The translations under genes and the position numbers were made by a program. A DNA stretch of 64,000 bases from Lysobacteraceae bacterium SCN 69-320 (GTDB taxonomy: Bacteria > Pseudomonadota > Gammaproteobacteria > Xanthomonadales > Rhodanobacteraceae), in the NCBI GenBank assembly GCA_001725155.1, contig MEFP01000010.1, positions 62,001 through 126,000 of the forward strand, read 5' to 3'. Below, piece by piece: positions 16,931 to 29,193 of the stretch (position 1 is the first letter of the stretch; every line of letters begins with the position of its first letter). Below the pieces are notes generated by a model. That model saw nothing but the letters and a program-made list of their open reading frames with translations. It ran no database searches and had not been told where the DNA came from.

Positions 16931-17808
16931 ATGCCGCCGACGGCTTTCTTCAGCTACAGCCGCGTCGATCGGGATTTCGTGCTCGATCTGGCCGGGGATC
17001 TTGCCGACCAGGGCATCGCTACCTGGGTGGATCAGGATGCCCTGCGCTTCGGCGATGCGTTCTGGCGCCGCATCGAGGAAAAGCATCGTCGCGGCCGATT
17101 CCGTCATCGTCGTGATGTCGCCGGATGCGTCGGCTTCGTCCTGGGGGCAGGGGGGAACTGGAGGCAGCGCTGCGCGAGGAGCATCGCCGCGGCAGCCATC
17201 TGATCCTGCCGATACGGCGGCGCCGCTGCGAAGTTCCCGCCGCACTGGCGCTGCGGCATGTCGCCGATTTCATCGACGAAGCCGTTTACCTGAAGTCGCT
17301 GCGGGAACTCGTCATGAGCATGGGGCTGGTATTCAACGGCTCGTTCTTCGGACCTCCGGCCAGCGGTGCGAATCTCGGCAGCGTCATCGACAAGGCGGTG
17401 TCCTCGGGTTTTCCGCTGTTGTCCAGACCGTTCCACAGGCCATTCCAATACATCGGTCTGCGCGTGGCCGACGTGGTCGCGGAAACGGGCGGCACGATCA
17501 ACGCCGGCGGCAACGTCATCGTCGAATCCGCCGACTGCCGCATGGTCCTCTGGGCCGAGGGCAGCATGATCGGCAGTGTCGATGCCGAGCTTCCCGGCAC
17601 GGCAGGTCGGATTCCGCCGGGTGAGTTCGATCCCGATCCCGTGCTGGGTGCCTTCAGCATCAATCCGGCGGAGCTTCAGCCCGTTCGCCGCCAGGCACAT
17701 TGCCACAGCTACTACGATCATCGTCGCGGACTGAAGGTGTTCGTGATGCGCGACGAGGAGAGAGCACCGCTGCGTATCGGGTTCAGCGCGAAGTACTACG
17801 GCAAGTAG
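16931..17808 (+). pseudogene. TIR-domain protein broken by two +1 frameshifts
   Basis: Residues 1-50 form a TIR N-terminus: FFSYSRVDRDFVLDLAGDL, IATWVDQDALRFGDAFWRRI. The frame then shifts at an A4 run (17079-17082) into SIVAADSVIVVMSPDASASS, and again at a G6 run (17150-17155) into ELEAALREEHRRGSHLILP, the expected end of a TIR domain. Removing one base in each run gives a single 291-residue protein. About 165 further residues (LVFNGSFFGPPASG..., TINAGGNVIVESADCRMVLW) form an unrecognised C-terminal domain. TIR proteins in bacteria are often NAD-consuming defence effectors. As written the gene cannot make the fusion. Sequencing error in homopolymers or true inactivation are the alternatives. 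Confidence 0.7.
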
Positions 17809-18099
17809 CGGCTGGCGCGTCGCACCTGCGGTGGTCGTCGGGGCGGCCATCCCTTCCTGGGGATTGCGGCTGCCGCCGCGTGCGCTGCGGCAGCGGAATC
17901 GGTATTGCTTCGCGACGCCGTGTTTTCCGCGGGCGTTGCGTTGTTGCCGGAATTGCCCGCCTCTCGCCGGCGGCGACGGCGACGTCCATCCACACGGCAG
18001 CGAACGGAAAAAATTTCTCACTGCGCATGAGGGGACTTGACGCCGTTCGTCGTCAAGGAGATCTGTGCAGGTCGCTGGCGTCATGACGCCGGTGTCCGC

Positions 18100-18234
18100 G
18101 CCGTCGGAAGAGAGAGCTGGACCGGTGAGGAAAGCGCCGCGGTCCAGCGCCGCACCATGTGCCGGGAGTCGCGCGGTGCTGCAGGCGCAGACCGTGGCAA
18201 TCGCCGCATCGGTCCAGCTCTCTCTCCCGACGGC
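18100..18234. repeat. 135-bp element with 25-bp inverted ends (MITE-like)
   Basis: The left arm 18100-18124 (GCCGTCGGAAGAGAGAGCTG then GACCG) and right arm 18210-18234 are complementary over 25 bp with one mismatch. The 85-bp interior has no open frame of note. No clear target duplication is visible at the ends. Size and arms fit a non-autonomous transposable element or a large RNA stem. Confidence 0.6.
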
Positions 18235-18317
18235 GTGGTTGGCGGATAGCGAAACCACGTTTGCTCGGAAGTCCGCAAGACGGGAGTGGGACCGCGGGCT
18301 GTAGCGGCAACATCGCA

Positions 18318-18369
18318 GGACAGGTTCGCCGGTTGTGTGGCTGCACAGCCGGCGGCCTGTCCGATTTTT
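18318..18369 (+). terminator. Long hairpin followed by T5
   Basis: An outer stem GGACAGG / CCTGTCC encloses an inner stem GCCGGTTGTG / CACAGCCGGC (one G-U pair), followed by GATTTTTG. It has the form of a plus-strand intrinsic terminator, although no gene directly precedes it. It could end an unannotated RNA from the 17.8-18.3 kb region. Confidence 0.45.
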
Positions 18370-18466
18370 GTCGCGCGGGCGTCGCGTTGATGCAGTGCTT
18401 GCCGCGGGTTGTCCGATTTGCGCTTGCCGGCGCAACTTTCGCGACAGCGGCCTTTCCAAGGCCGCC

Positions 18467-18760
18467 ATGATCTGGCGAACCCTCTATGTCCGATCCCAGC
18501 GCGTGCTGCGTGCTTGCCTCGAGCTGCTCGGCTACCTGGCCATCGCGACTTTCGGCGCGGCCGTGGCGTATGGCCTCGTCGTCCTGGCCTATCGTCGCGA
18601 GCTTGCGCGAATCCGCGAATATCAGCCGGCGGCGATGCTCTGTTCGTACGACTACGACCGGCTGGCGATGTGGCTGGTCCCGCTCGGTGCCAGCGTCGTG
18701 CTGCTGTTGTCCGCGCTGGTGCACGCTGCCTGGTGCCGGTTGGCGCCGGACCGTCGATAG
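18467..18760 (+). CDS. Small two-helix membrane protein, hypothetical
   Basis: A 97-residue open frame with two hydrophobic helices: LGYLAIATFGAAVAYGLVVLA (about 20-40) and WLVPLGASVVLLLSALVHAA (about 68-88), separated by a charged loop. No family was recognised. Start at ATG 18467; no strong ribosome binding site. The two clean membrane segments argue for a real gene, but the lack of other support keeps confidence moderate. Confidence 0.45.
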   Translation: MIWRTLYVRSQRVLRACLELLGYLAIATFGAAVAYGLVVLAYRRELARIREYQPAAMLCSYDYDRLAMWLVPLGASVVLLLSALVHAAWCRLAPDRR

Positions 18761-18890
18761 CCCGGCCGACGCCGGCGGCGACTGAGTACCGTCGCGACGG
18801 ACCGTCATCGGCTGCGGCGCGCTCAGGCCGATCGCGTGCCGCAGGTTGCCGGAACCCGTTGGTGAAAATTGCCGATGAAATTCAACGTAT

Positions 18891-19541
18891 TCAGCGACGG
18901 CCGCCGGCAGCGACGACCTCCGCCGGATCGAGATAGAACGAACGCTTCCAGCCCTGCGTCTGCGCGGTCGCTTTCCACGGCAGCGGCAGCAGCGAGGCCA
19001 CGGTGTAATGCAGATGCGGCGGCTTGCCGGCCGCATTGCCGCTGTCGCCGACGGTGCCCAGCGGCGTGCCCGGCAGCAGCGGCGTGAGCACGCCGGCCTG
19101 CAGCGTGTCCAGGTGCGCGTAGTAGTGCAGCCGCCACTTCGGCCCGAGCGCGACGACGACCTTGCCGCCGCGTTCGATCTCGCCGCGGAACAGTACGATG
19201 CCGTAGGTCGCGGCAACGACGCGGCGTCCTGTCGGCGCGAAGATGTCGATGCCCTTGTGCACGCCTGAAGCGCCCCAGGGCTCGAACCAGAACGAGCGTG
19301 GATTCCAGTCGCGCGGACCGGCGCCTTCGACCGGAATCACGGCGAATTCCGGGGCGAGGAATCCGATCGCAAGCACCAGCGCCAGCGCCGCGAGCATGCG
19401 CCGCAGCCCGCGCCTGCGCGTCGTTGCCGGCAATGTCCGTGCGGGCGCAGCCGGTGAGGCCGGCGCTGGCGCCGGAGCGGCCGGTACGGAATGCGGATTC
19501 ACCTGCACCGGCTTGTCGCCGGATCGTTCGTCGCTGTGCAT
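18891..19541 (-). CDS. M23-family peptidoglycan endopeptidase
   Basis: A 216-residue membrane-anchored protein. A Pro/Ala-rich cytoplasmic tail (1-45) is followed by one transmembrane helix (MLAALALVLAIGFLAPEF, about 49-66) and an M23 (LytM-type) peptidase domain in the periplasm. All zinc-site motifs are present: HKGIDIFAP (His and Asp ligands), YYAHLDTL and GDSGNAAGKPPHLHY (HxH). It should cleave peptide cross-links in peptidoglycan. It stands alone between the small membrane protein and a secreted hypothetical gene transcribed the same way. Confidence 0.85.
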   Translation of the reverse strand: MHSDERSGDKPVQVNPHSVPAAPAPAPASPAAPARTLPATTRRRGLRRMLAALALVLAIGFLAPEFAVIPVEGAGPRDWNPRSFWFEPWGASGVHKGIDIFAPTGRRVVAATYGIVLFRGEIERGGKVVVALGPKWRLHYYAHLDTLQAGVLTPLLPGTPLGTVGDSGNAAGKPPHLHYTVASLLPLPWKATAQTQGWKRSFYLDPAEVVAAGGRR

Positions 19542-19638
19542 GGACTTGGGTCTCCGACGGGCCGCATGTCGAGATACTGCATCGACGCGCGGCCATCATG
19601 GCCGGACCGCGACGTCGGGATTCCGGGCCGGCAGCCGC

Positions 19639-20214
19639 CTAGCGCCGCTGCCTGTCGCGCGCCTCGGCCGCATGACGCAGCGCGCGCAGCACGGTGATGC
19701 GGTTCTGCAGCGGCTCGATGCGCAGCAGGGTGCAGGCCGGTGCTTCGGCGGCCGCTTCGTCGTCGGCATCGGCATCGGCCGCTGCAGGCGGCGGCGCGGG
19801 TATCAGGCCCGGCGGAAAGCCCGGCGCCGGTGCCGTCGCGACCGGCGCGGCGATCAGCAGAATCACGCGGTCGCCATGGCGTATCTGGAATTCTTCGCCG
19901 GAGCCGCTGACCAGCGGCGACAGCAGGGCGCTGCCGCGTTTCTGCGGACGGTTCTCGCGGTATTCGCAACGCAGCGGCGCATCGTCGGTCAGTGCCTCGC
20001 CGGCCAGCAGTTGCTCGGGCACGGCTTCGACGACCACGACCAGGCTGGCATCGTCATCCTGCGCCTCTACCGACAGCAGTTCGGCGACGACGATGCGCGA
20101 CGCGCGCACGGCGACGCTGTCCAGCGATTCGCGGACCACGCGTCCGGCCGGAGCCGGCGGACTGGCTGCCAGCAGCGCGGCGGCGAGCCACGCAATCACG
20201 GTCTGTTTCGTCAT
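19639..20214 (-). CDS. Exported protein of unknown function
   Basis: A 191-residue protein starting at ATG 20214, chosen because GAGGAGA lies upstream and a signal peptide follows directly (VIAWLAAALLAASPPAPA). The mature part has a beta-rich segment (RIVVAELLSVEAQ, SLVVVVEAVPEQL, RVILLIAAPV) then an Ala/Asp/Pro-rich low-complexity stretch (about 135-165) and a helical end. No family was recognised; the pattern resembles small periplasmic binding or stress proteins. Confidence 0.6.
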   Translation of the reverse strand: MTKQTVIAWLAAALLAASPPAPAGRVVRESLDSVAVRASRIVVAELLSVEAQDDDASLVVVVEAVPEQLLAGEALTDDAPLRCEYRENRPQKRGSALLSPLVSGSGEEFQIRHGDRVILLIAAPVATAPAPGFPPGLIPAPPPAAADADADDEAAAEAPACTLLRIEPLQNRITVLRALRHAAEARDRQRR

Positions 20215-20287
20215 GCTCGCTCTCCTCGGCCGGCGGTGAGCCGCGCTGTCGTGTGCGGACAGTCCGGCGCCGCGGCCGGTTCCCGGC

Positions 20288-20668
20288 TCAGCGCCGGTGC
20301 AGATCCCGCCAGCGCAGCAGGGCCGCCAGCACGAGCGCGGCAAGCGCGATGCCGTCGGCCGTGACGACGCGCGCAATCGCCGCGTTGTAGCCGCCGGTCG
20401 ACACGGCGATCACCAGAAATGCGAGGGTGCTGACCGACGCGCTCAGCAGCATCGCGTGCTGCCACGACGGCCGGAATGCGGCGATCACGCAGCCGGCGCC
20501 GAGCAGGCCGAACAGCACGGCGCGATGGCGCAGGAGTATCGCGAGATTCGGCTCGCTGAAATCCAGCCCGTACAGCGCGGTGAGCTGGCTGCTGCCGAGC
20601 ACGCCCGGCAGCGGCAGCAGATGGACGAGGCCGACGAGAATCAGCAGCACACTGACGATCAGACGCAT
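20288..20668 (-). CDS. Four-helix inner-membrane protein
   Basis: A 126-residue protein with four hydrophobic helices (LIVSVLLILVGLVHLLPLPG, AVLFGLLGAGCVIAAF, AMLLSASVSTLAFLVIAVS, IALAALVLAAL). Similar proteins in xanthomonads are frequently mislabelled phosphopantetheine adenylyltransferase. There is no nucleotide-binding motif here, so that name should not be used. The start at 20668 lies 10 nt after the stop of the lipoprotein gene at 20679-21014, making a two-gene unit. Function unknown. Confidence 0.65.
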   Translation of the reverse strand: MRLIVSVLLILVGLVHLLPLPGVLGSSQLTALYGLDFSEPNLAILLRHRAVLFGLLGAGCVIAAFRPSWQHAMLLSASVSTLAFLVIAVSTGGYNAAIARVVTADGIALAALVLAALLRWRDLHRR

Positions 20669-20678
20669 GGCGGTCTCC

Positions 20679-21014
20679 CTAGTCGCGCACGAGTTCGGCA
20701 CCGTCGACGGTCATGCTCCAGCGGCCGTCGTCGCCGCGCCGCGGCGCGGCCGAGACGACGAAGGTCGTGGAGAACGGGCCGACGCCGACCTCGAAACTGT
20801 CGCCGTCGAAGCGCCTGATCGGCGCGTCGATCTTCTTGTGCATGCCGCCGCCGTCGGTGGTCGTATAGAACACGCGGCCGTCCGGCGAGATCGCCAGGCG
20901 GGTGCGTTCATTGCGCCAGACGCCGGCATAGTGCGCATGTTCCGGCGGCAGCGGCTCGGCGCAGCCGGCGAGCAGCGCCAGCAGCAGGACGAGGAGGGCG
21001 CGTATCGGCGTCAT
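20679..21014 (-). CDS. Small lipoprotein of unknown function
   Basis: A 111-residue lipoprotein with lipobox LLALLAGC (Cys near residue 18). The mature part reads as a small beta domain (YAGVWRNERTRLAISPDGRV, FEVGVGPFSTTFVVS). The lead phrase YAGVWRNERTRLAI resembles lipocalin-like stress lipoproteins but lacks the rest of that fold. It is co-transcribed with the four-helix membrane protein 10 nt downstream. Confidence 0.65.
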   Translation of the reverse strand: MTPIRALLVLLLALLAGCAEPLPPEHAHYAGVWRNERTRLAISPDGRVFYTTTDGGGMHKKIDAPIRRFDGDSFEVGVGPFSTTFVVSAAPRRGDDGRWSMTVDGAELVRD

Positions 21015-21225
21015 AGGGGCGGAGTCCTTCTGCGGCATCAGGGCGGGCGTCGAACCGGGCAGTCGTGGCGGATGCGCGCAGGCGGCACCGCACAGGCCGG
21101 GTTCGCCGCCGTCTACGTACCGATGGCTTCCGGCACGTCGTTCCGGCGGCGAGCTTAGCGCATCCCGCCACCGGCTTCGCCGCGCCGGCCACGCCGCAGC
21201 GATTGCGCCTGCGCCGGCCCACGAC

Positions 21226-21861
21226 TCAGGCGTCGCTGTCGGCCGTCGTCAGGATGTCGGACACGACGGTCCATTGGTTGTCGGGACCCAGCGTCGCGGT
21301 CAGCGCATAGACGTTCGGCGGAAATTCGACCGACTGGAGCCGGGGCAGGGTGGACAGGTCGAGCAGCTGGCCCTGCACGAGGTTGCCGAAACAGAGGAAA
21401 TAGCCCGGCCGCGGCGTGAACGTGGTGATCATGTTCGGCATGGCCTGGACGACCATGCTGGCCTTGCCGGCCATGCCGATGCCGGTGGCGACCGCGTTCA
21501 TCGGAATCGTCGTGTCCTGCTGCACGAACAGGGTGCCCGGCCGGCCGCTGTCCTTCGGGTCGTGGAGAAGGAAAGTGCGGTTCTGCGCGTCGTAGGACAA
21601 GATGATTCCGTTGTTCTGCTGCGGGTCGGCCGGGACGATCTGCGATGCGTCGACGACGATGCCGGGCGACAGCTGGCCGGTGCCGGCCCAGACGAAGCAC
21701 AGATCCGCGTCGTCCCAGGTGAAGCGGACCTGCGTGCCGGGGTAGGTGTACTTGGCCAGCCAGGCCACGGTGGGACTGCCGTGCTCGGGTGCAGTCTGCA
21801 GCACCGCCAGGGCCGTCGGCATGGTGGAATTGTTGATCAGGGTAATCTGTCGCTGGGTCAT
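21226..21861 (-). CDS. RhiA-like protein
   Basis: A 211-residue protein without signal peptide whose whole length follows the rhizosphere-induced protein RhiA pattern: TLINNSTMPTALAVLQTAP, VAWLAKYTYPGTQVRFTWDD, FVWAGTGQLSPGIVVDASQ, then QDTTIPMNAVATGIGMAGK, TTFTPRPGYFLCFGNL and VEFPPNVYALTATLGPDNQW. RhiA was described from Rhizobium as an abundant, quorum-regulated protein of unknown activity. Here it is a single gene with its own upstream gap. Assignment is from memory of the family pattern. Confidence 0.6.
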   Translation of the reverse strand: MTQRQITLINNSTMPTALAVLQTAPEHGSPTVAWLAKYTYPGTQVRFTWDDADLCFVWAGTGQLSPGIVVDASQIVPADPQQNNGIILSYDAQNRTFLLHDPKDSGRPGTLFVQQDTTIPMNAVATGIGMAGKASMVVQAMPNMITTFTPRPGYFLCFGNLVQGQLLDLSTLPRLQSVEFPPNVYALTATLGPDNQWTVVSDILTTADSDA

Positions 21862-22061
21862 GATCGTAGCCTTGGTGGCGCGGAGGTTTTTGTGGACGAT
21901 GGCGCTGCTGCGGCGCGGCGCTCGTCCTAGGCAAGCGCTGTAAGGGCGTTGCGCGCATCATGCGTTCGCGCCTGCGCGGTGGATTTTCCGGTGATGGCCC
22001 GGCGGGGATGGCTGGTTTCCGTCATGACTGCGCGCGGCGTTCCGGGGCGCCCGGAAAAAAG

Positions 22062-22090
22062 CGAAGCCGGGCGACGGGCGCCCGGCTTCG
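22062..22090 (-). terminator. Rho-independent terminator of the serine protease gene
   Basis: An 11-bp stem (CGAAGCCGGGC / GCCCGGCTTCG) with a 7-nt loop; on the minus strand it is followed by GCTTTTTT (A-run 22055-22060 on plus). It lies 31 nt downstream of the protease stop. Confidence 0.8.
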
Positions 22091-22120
22091 GTGCGATCCT
22101 GCGCGACCGCGTCTGCGGTA

Positions 22121-23386
22121 TTACGGGAACGCGGACTTGAAGTAGCTGATTGCGTCGAGCACGTCGGGCGTCAGGCGGCGGATGCCGTTGGGAAAGTCGT
22201 CCTTGGCCGCGCAGGTGCGGCACGATTCGGTGCTGACCACGCCGATGACGACATTGTTCGAGCCGGCCCAGCGGTTGGTATAGACCGCCGAACCCGAATG
22301 GCCGCCGGACATGTCGCAGTTGGTCGTGAAGCGCGCTTTCCAGCCGTCGCTGCCGGTGCTGTTGATGCTGCCGATATGGCAGGCGGTCGCATCCTGGTAG
22401 GCCCAGCCCTGCTTGCAGGTCTCGTAGGTAACCGGCGCGTTCACGAGGCCGCAGGCCGGATAGCCGCGGTTGAAGCACTGGCCGAGGCTGAAGGCGTTCG
22501 CGTCGCAGTAGTCGTGCAGCGCGTCCTCGGTCAGCATGACGTAGCCCATCCAGCCGGTCTCGTCGCCGGGCGCGGTGCCCAGCACCATGATCGCGTAGTC
22601 GTCGGTCCAGTCGTCCTCGCTGAGGCGGAAGGATTCCGGCGTGAAATACCAGACCGCGTCATGCGCGCCATACGGCTCGCAGGTGTCGTTGCTGCAGGTG
22701 CCTTCGCGGCCCGGGCGGAAGCGCGTCTGCGCGATCGTGTACCAGGCGTCGCTGTCGCGGTTGTACAGGCAGTGCGCCGCGGTCAGCACATGCCGGCGGC
22801 CGACCAGGGTGCCCGAGCAGCCCGAGTTCGTGCCGCCGGCCATCTGGCCCATTGCGCGGAACGGAAAGGCGGTGTTGTCGTAGCGCCGCGTGCGCGTGTC
22901 CTGGCCGTCGCTCCAGCCCTTGAGCACTTCGGCGATCTCGTCGGCGGCAGCCGGCTTGTCGTTGCCGCGCTTCGCATCGCCGCTGGCCAGGCCCGACTGC
23001 AGCGCAAGACGATGCAGCTCGTGAGCGAGCTCGCGCGGCATCTCGATGCGATAGCGCGCGCCGGTCGCGGCGTTGACCGCGGTCCAGTACTGATCGCCCG
23101 CGCTGACAGTCCTGTCGGCCGCGGCCTTGTCGCTGCCGGACGGCGGACGCTGGTCGGTGGCGCTCGCGCCCGCCGCGGCGTCGGCTGCGGCGAAACGGGC
23201 CAGCCCGTCGTAACGCCAGACTTCCTGCGTGAACCCCTTGGCGCCGGGCAGGCCGGCGGTGACGTCGACGAGCAGATCGGCGCCGTTCGCCGCCGCGTCG
23301 GCGCGACCGCCGGCGGCGAGCGCCGCTCCGGTACAACCCATGCCCAGCATCAGCAGCAGCGCTGTGCGAATCGCAGTGAACTTCAT
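22121..23386 (-). CDS. Secreted trypsin-like serine protease
   Basis: A 421-residue exported protease. After a signal peptide (ALLLMLGMGCTGAALA) and a propeptide-like region to about residue 185, the S1 domain shows the triad: His205 in LTAAHCLY, Asp263 in DDYAIMVLG and Ser364 in SGGHSGSAVY. The serine motif is GHSG rather than GDSG, as in V8/glutamyl-type bacterial proteases. Many Cys residues suggest disulfides (CSNDTCEPYG, CGLVNAPVTYETC). GGAGGAGAG precedes the ATG at 23386. A terminator follows the stop. Likely secreted and activated by propeptide removal. Confidence 0.87.
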   Translation of the reverse strand: MKFTAIRTALLLMLGMGCTGAALAAGGRADAAANGADLLVDVTAGLPGAKGFTQEVWRYDGLARFAAADAAAGASATDQRPPSGSDKAAADRTVSAGDQYWTAVNAATGARYRIEMPRELAHELHRLALQSGLASGDAKRGNDKPAAADEIAEVLKGWSDGQDTRTRRYDNTAFPFRAMGQMAGGTNSGCSGTLVGRRHVLTAAHCLYNRDSDAWYTIAQTRFRPGREGTCSNDTCEPYGAHDAVWYFTPESFRLSEDDWTDDYAIMVLGTAPGDETGWMGYVMLTEDALHDYCDANAFSLGQCFNRGYPACGLVNAPVTYETCKQGWAYQDATACHIGSINSTGSDGWKARFTTNCDMSGGHSGSAVYTNRWAGSNNVVIGVVSTESCRTCAAKDDFPNGIRRLTPDVLDAISYFKSAFP

Positions 23387-23521
23387 GACTCTCTCCTCCG
23401 TGGTGTGGATGACGGCCGGGGCGTCCGGCCTTGTCGTCAACACGTACGGAGAAGCGCGGCGCAGGGATCACGCAGGCGTCGCGCGCGGCGTTTCATCAGT
23501 GGCGTTTCGTCGGCGTGACCG

Positions 23522-23548
23522 CGCAAACGCCGGGCACCGGCGTTTGCG
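23522..23548. other. Perfect 12-bp hairpin
   Basis: CGCAAACGCCGG-gca-CCGGCGTTTGCG lies 31 nt downstream of the SRPBCC gene stop and about 140 nt upstream of the protease start, both on the minus strand. There is no T-run, so it is a weak terminator candidate or an mRNA-stabilising structure. Confidence 0.5.
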
Positions 23549-23578
23549 TCTGCCGCAGCGACGGCGCCGTTGCAGCGC

Positions 23579-24046
23579 TCAGCCAGGCGGGGCCCGCTGC
23601 GCGAACTGGCGCTGCAGCGCAAGCATTGCCGCCGCGGTTTCGCGGCGTATGCGCCGGCGTCCGAACACCGCATCGACGACGCGCAGCCACAACGGACGCA
23701 GCGTGTAGTCGAGCGTGCGCGTGAACTGTGTGCCGTCGCCGTCGCCGGCGGCGGCGGCGGCGAAGTCGTAGCGCAGCCGCAGGCCGCTGCCGTCGTCCAT
23801 CGTCGCGACGGCCTCCCAGTGCGCAGGCCGCTGCGCAGCGACGACCTGCCAGCGCAGGCGGCGGCGGAAGCCGGCCGCGCGGATGTTCTCCTCGAAGGTC
23901 GCGCCGGCCGGCAGCGACCGCGGCGCATCCGGCACGGTGCCCAGCGAGGCCGCATGCCATTCATGCCAGCGTGCCGGTGTGCTCAGGTAGTCATAGGCCT
24001 GCTCGGGCGTGGCGGCCAGCCGGGTTCGGCAGGACTGCGAGGGCAT
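23579..24046 (-). CDS. SRPBCC/START-superfamily protein
   Basis: A 155-residue protein with the SRPBCC (polyketide cyclase/dehydrase-like) layout: a start strand RTRLAATPEQAYDYLSTPA, the WHEWHAASLG element, central strands FEENIRAAGFRRRLRWQVV and a long C-terminal helix RRETAAAMLALQRQFAQR. It should fold as a hydrophobic-cavity helix-grip domain binding a lipid or other small molecule. It lies 40 nt downstream of the fatty acid hydroxylase gene on the same strand, which suggests linked lipid metabolism. Ligand unknown. Confidence 0.72.
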   Translation of the reverse strand: MPSQSCRTRLAATPEQAYDYLSTPARWHEWHAASLGTVPDAPRSLPAGATFEENIRAAGFRRRLRWQVVAAQRPAHWEAVATMDDGSGLRLRYDFAAAAAGDGDGTQFTRTLDYTLRPLWLRVVDAVFGRRRIRRETAAAMLALQRQFAQRAPPG

Positions 24047-24086
24047 GGCGCGGCTCCGTGTCGGTCAGGCGCGGCGAGCGAAGTGT

Positions 24087-24752
24087 TCAGGGCAGACGCG
24101 GATCTTCGGGCTCCCAGTGCAGGGTGCCGTGCAGCCAGTCCATCAGCGGGAATACCAGGTTGAAGTTGCGCGTCTGCATGATGTCGCGGCGGTGATGCAG
24201 TTGATGCAGACGGCGCATCTGGCGCAGCCAGGGCAGGCGCGCGAGCGCATGTCGCGCCGGCAGGTGCTCGCAGGCGTGGAACACCTCGTAGCTCAGGTAG
24301 CCGGCCAGCAAGGTCGCGCAGAACAGCGCGGCGACGTTGCGGTCGAGCCGCGCGATCAGCCCATACGCCGGCACGAGCGCGGTGCAGAACAGCACGATCA
24401 GCCAGGCCGGAAAGAAGATCACGCGCCAGTCCCGCGCCTGCTCGTACGGCATCTGCGCTTCGACGAAGAAACTGTGGTGGTCGCCGGTATGCCGCTTGTA
24501 GAACAGCGCGCCGAGGCGGTGCTTGTGGTGGCCGTAGCGGCGATGCACCGTGTATTCGCCCCAGTTGAACACGATCAGGCCCAGCGGCACGGCCAGCCAT
24601 TGCCAGGTGGGCGGCGCGTCGATGCGGGTAACCAGCACGGCCAGTGCCACCAGGCCGAAACCCAGCACGAAGCCGCCATGCAGCCAGGGGCTGTACCAGC
24701 GCCTGATGCCGTTGCGATAGCGGGCGCGAAAACCTGCAGTGTCGTGGTTCAT
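24087..24752 (-). CDS. Fatty acid hydroxylase/sterol desaturase family membrane protein
   Basis: A 221-residue membrane di-iron oxygenase-type protein with histidine clusters: [13 protein letters not shown] (about 66-78), [11 protein letters not shown] (about 85-95), EVFHACEHL (about 155-163) and [11 protein letters not shown] (about 180-190). These match the HxxHH-type boxes of the superfamily, with several hydrophobic helices between. It would hydroxylate a lipid acyl chain or related substrate. It is divergent from lhr (95-nt gap) and followed by the SRPBCC gene. Confidence 0.75.
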   Translation of the reverse strand: MNHDTAGFRARYRNGIRRWYSPWLHGGFVLGFGLVALAVLVTRIDAPPTWQWLAVPLGLIVFNWGEYTVHRRYGHHKHRLGALFYKRHTGDHHSFFVEAQMPYEQARDWRVIFFPAWLIVLFCTALVPAYGLIARLDRNVAALFCATLLAGYLSYEVFHACEHLPARHALARLPWLRQMRRLHQLHHRRDIMQTRNFNLVFPLMDWLHGTLHWEPEDPRLP

Positions 24753-24811
24753 GCGGCGCTCCGGGCGCAGAGGTTGCGGCCGCCTTCGCTTGAGGCGCCG
24801 GCCGCCGGCAC

Positions 24812-24817
24812 TATATA
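24812..24817 (+). promoter_or_regulatory. -10 box of lhr
   Basis: TATATA in GGCACTATATAGACCG, 30 nt before the lhr ATG, within the divergent gap to the hydroxylase gene. No clear -35. Confidence 0.35.
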
Positions 24818-24846
24818 GACCGACCGGCGCCGTCGTCGCCGCCTTC

Positions 24847-29193
<4,347 letters not shown>

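Larger units (their letters stand above)
17809..18466. other. Gene-free region with structured repeats
   Basis: About 650 bp after the TIR gene without a convincing reading frame. It contains a small hairpin CTTGACG/CGTCAAG (18038-18059), a 135-bp element with long inverted ends (18100-18234) and a terminator-like hairpin (18318-18369). This density of structure without coding suggests mobile remnants or a small RNA locus. Confidence 0.5.

Noticed and set aside
20288-20668. Phosphopantetheine adenylyltransferase (a name often given to such proteins)
   Set aside because: The product is a four-helix membrane protein without the nucleotidyltransferase HxGH or ISSTxxR motifs.
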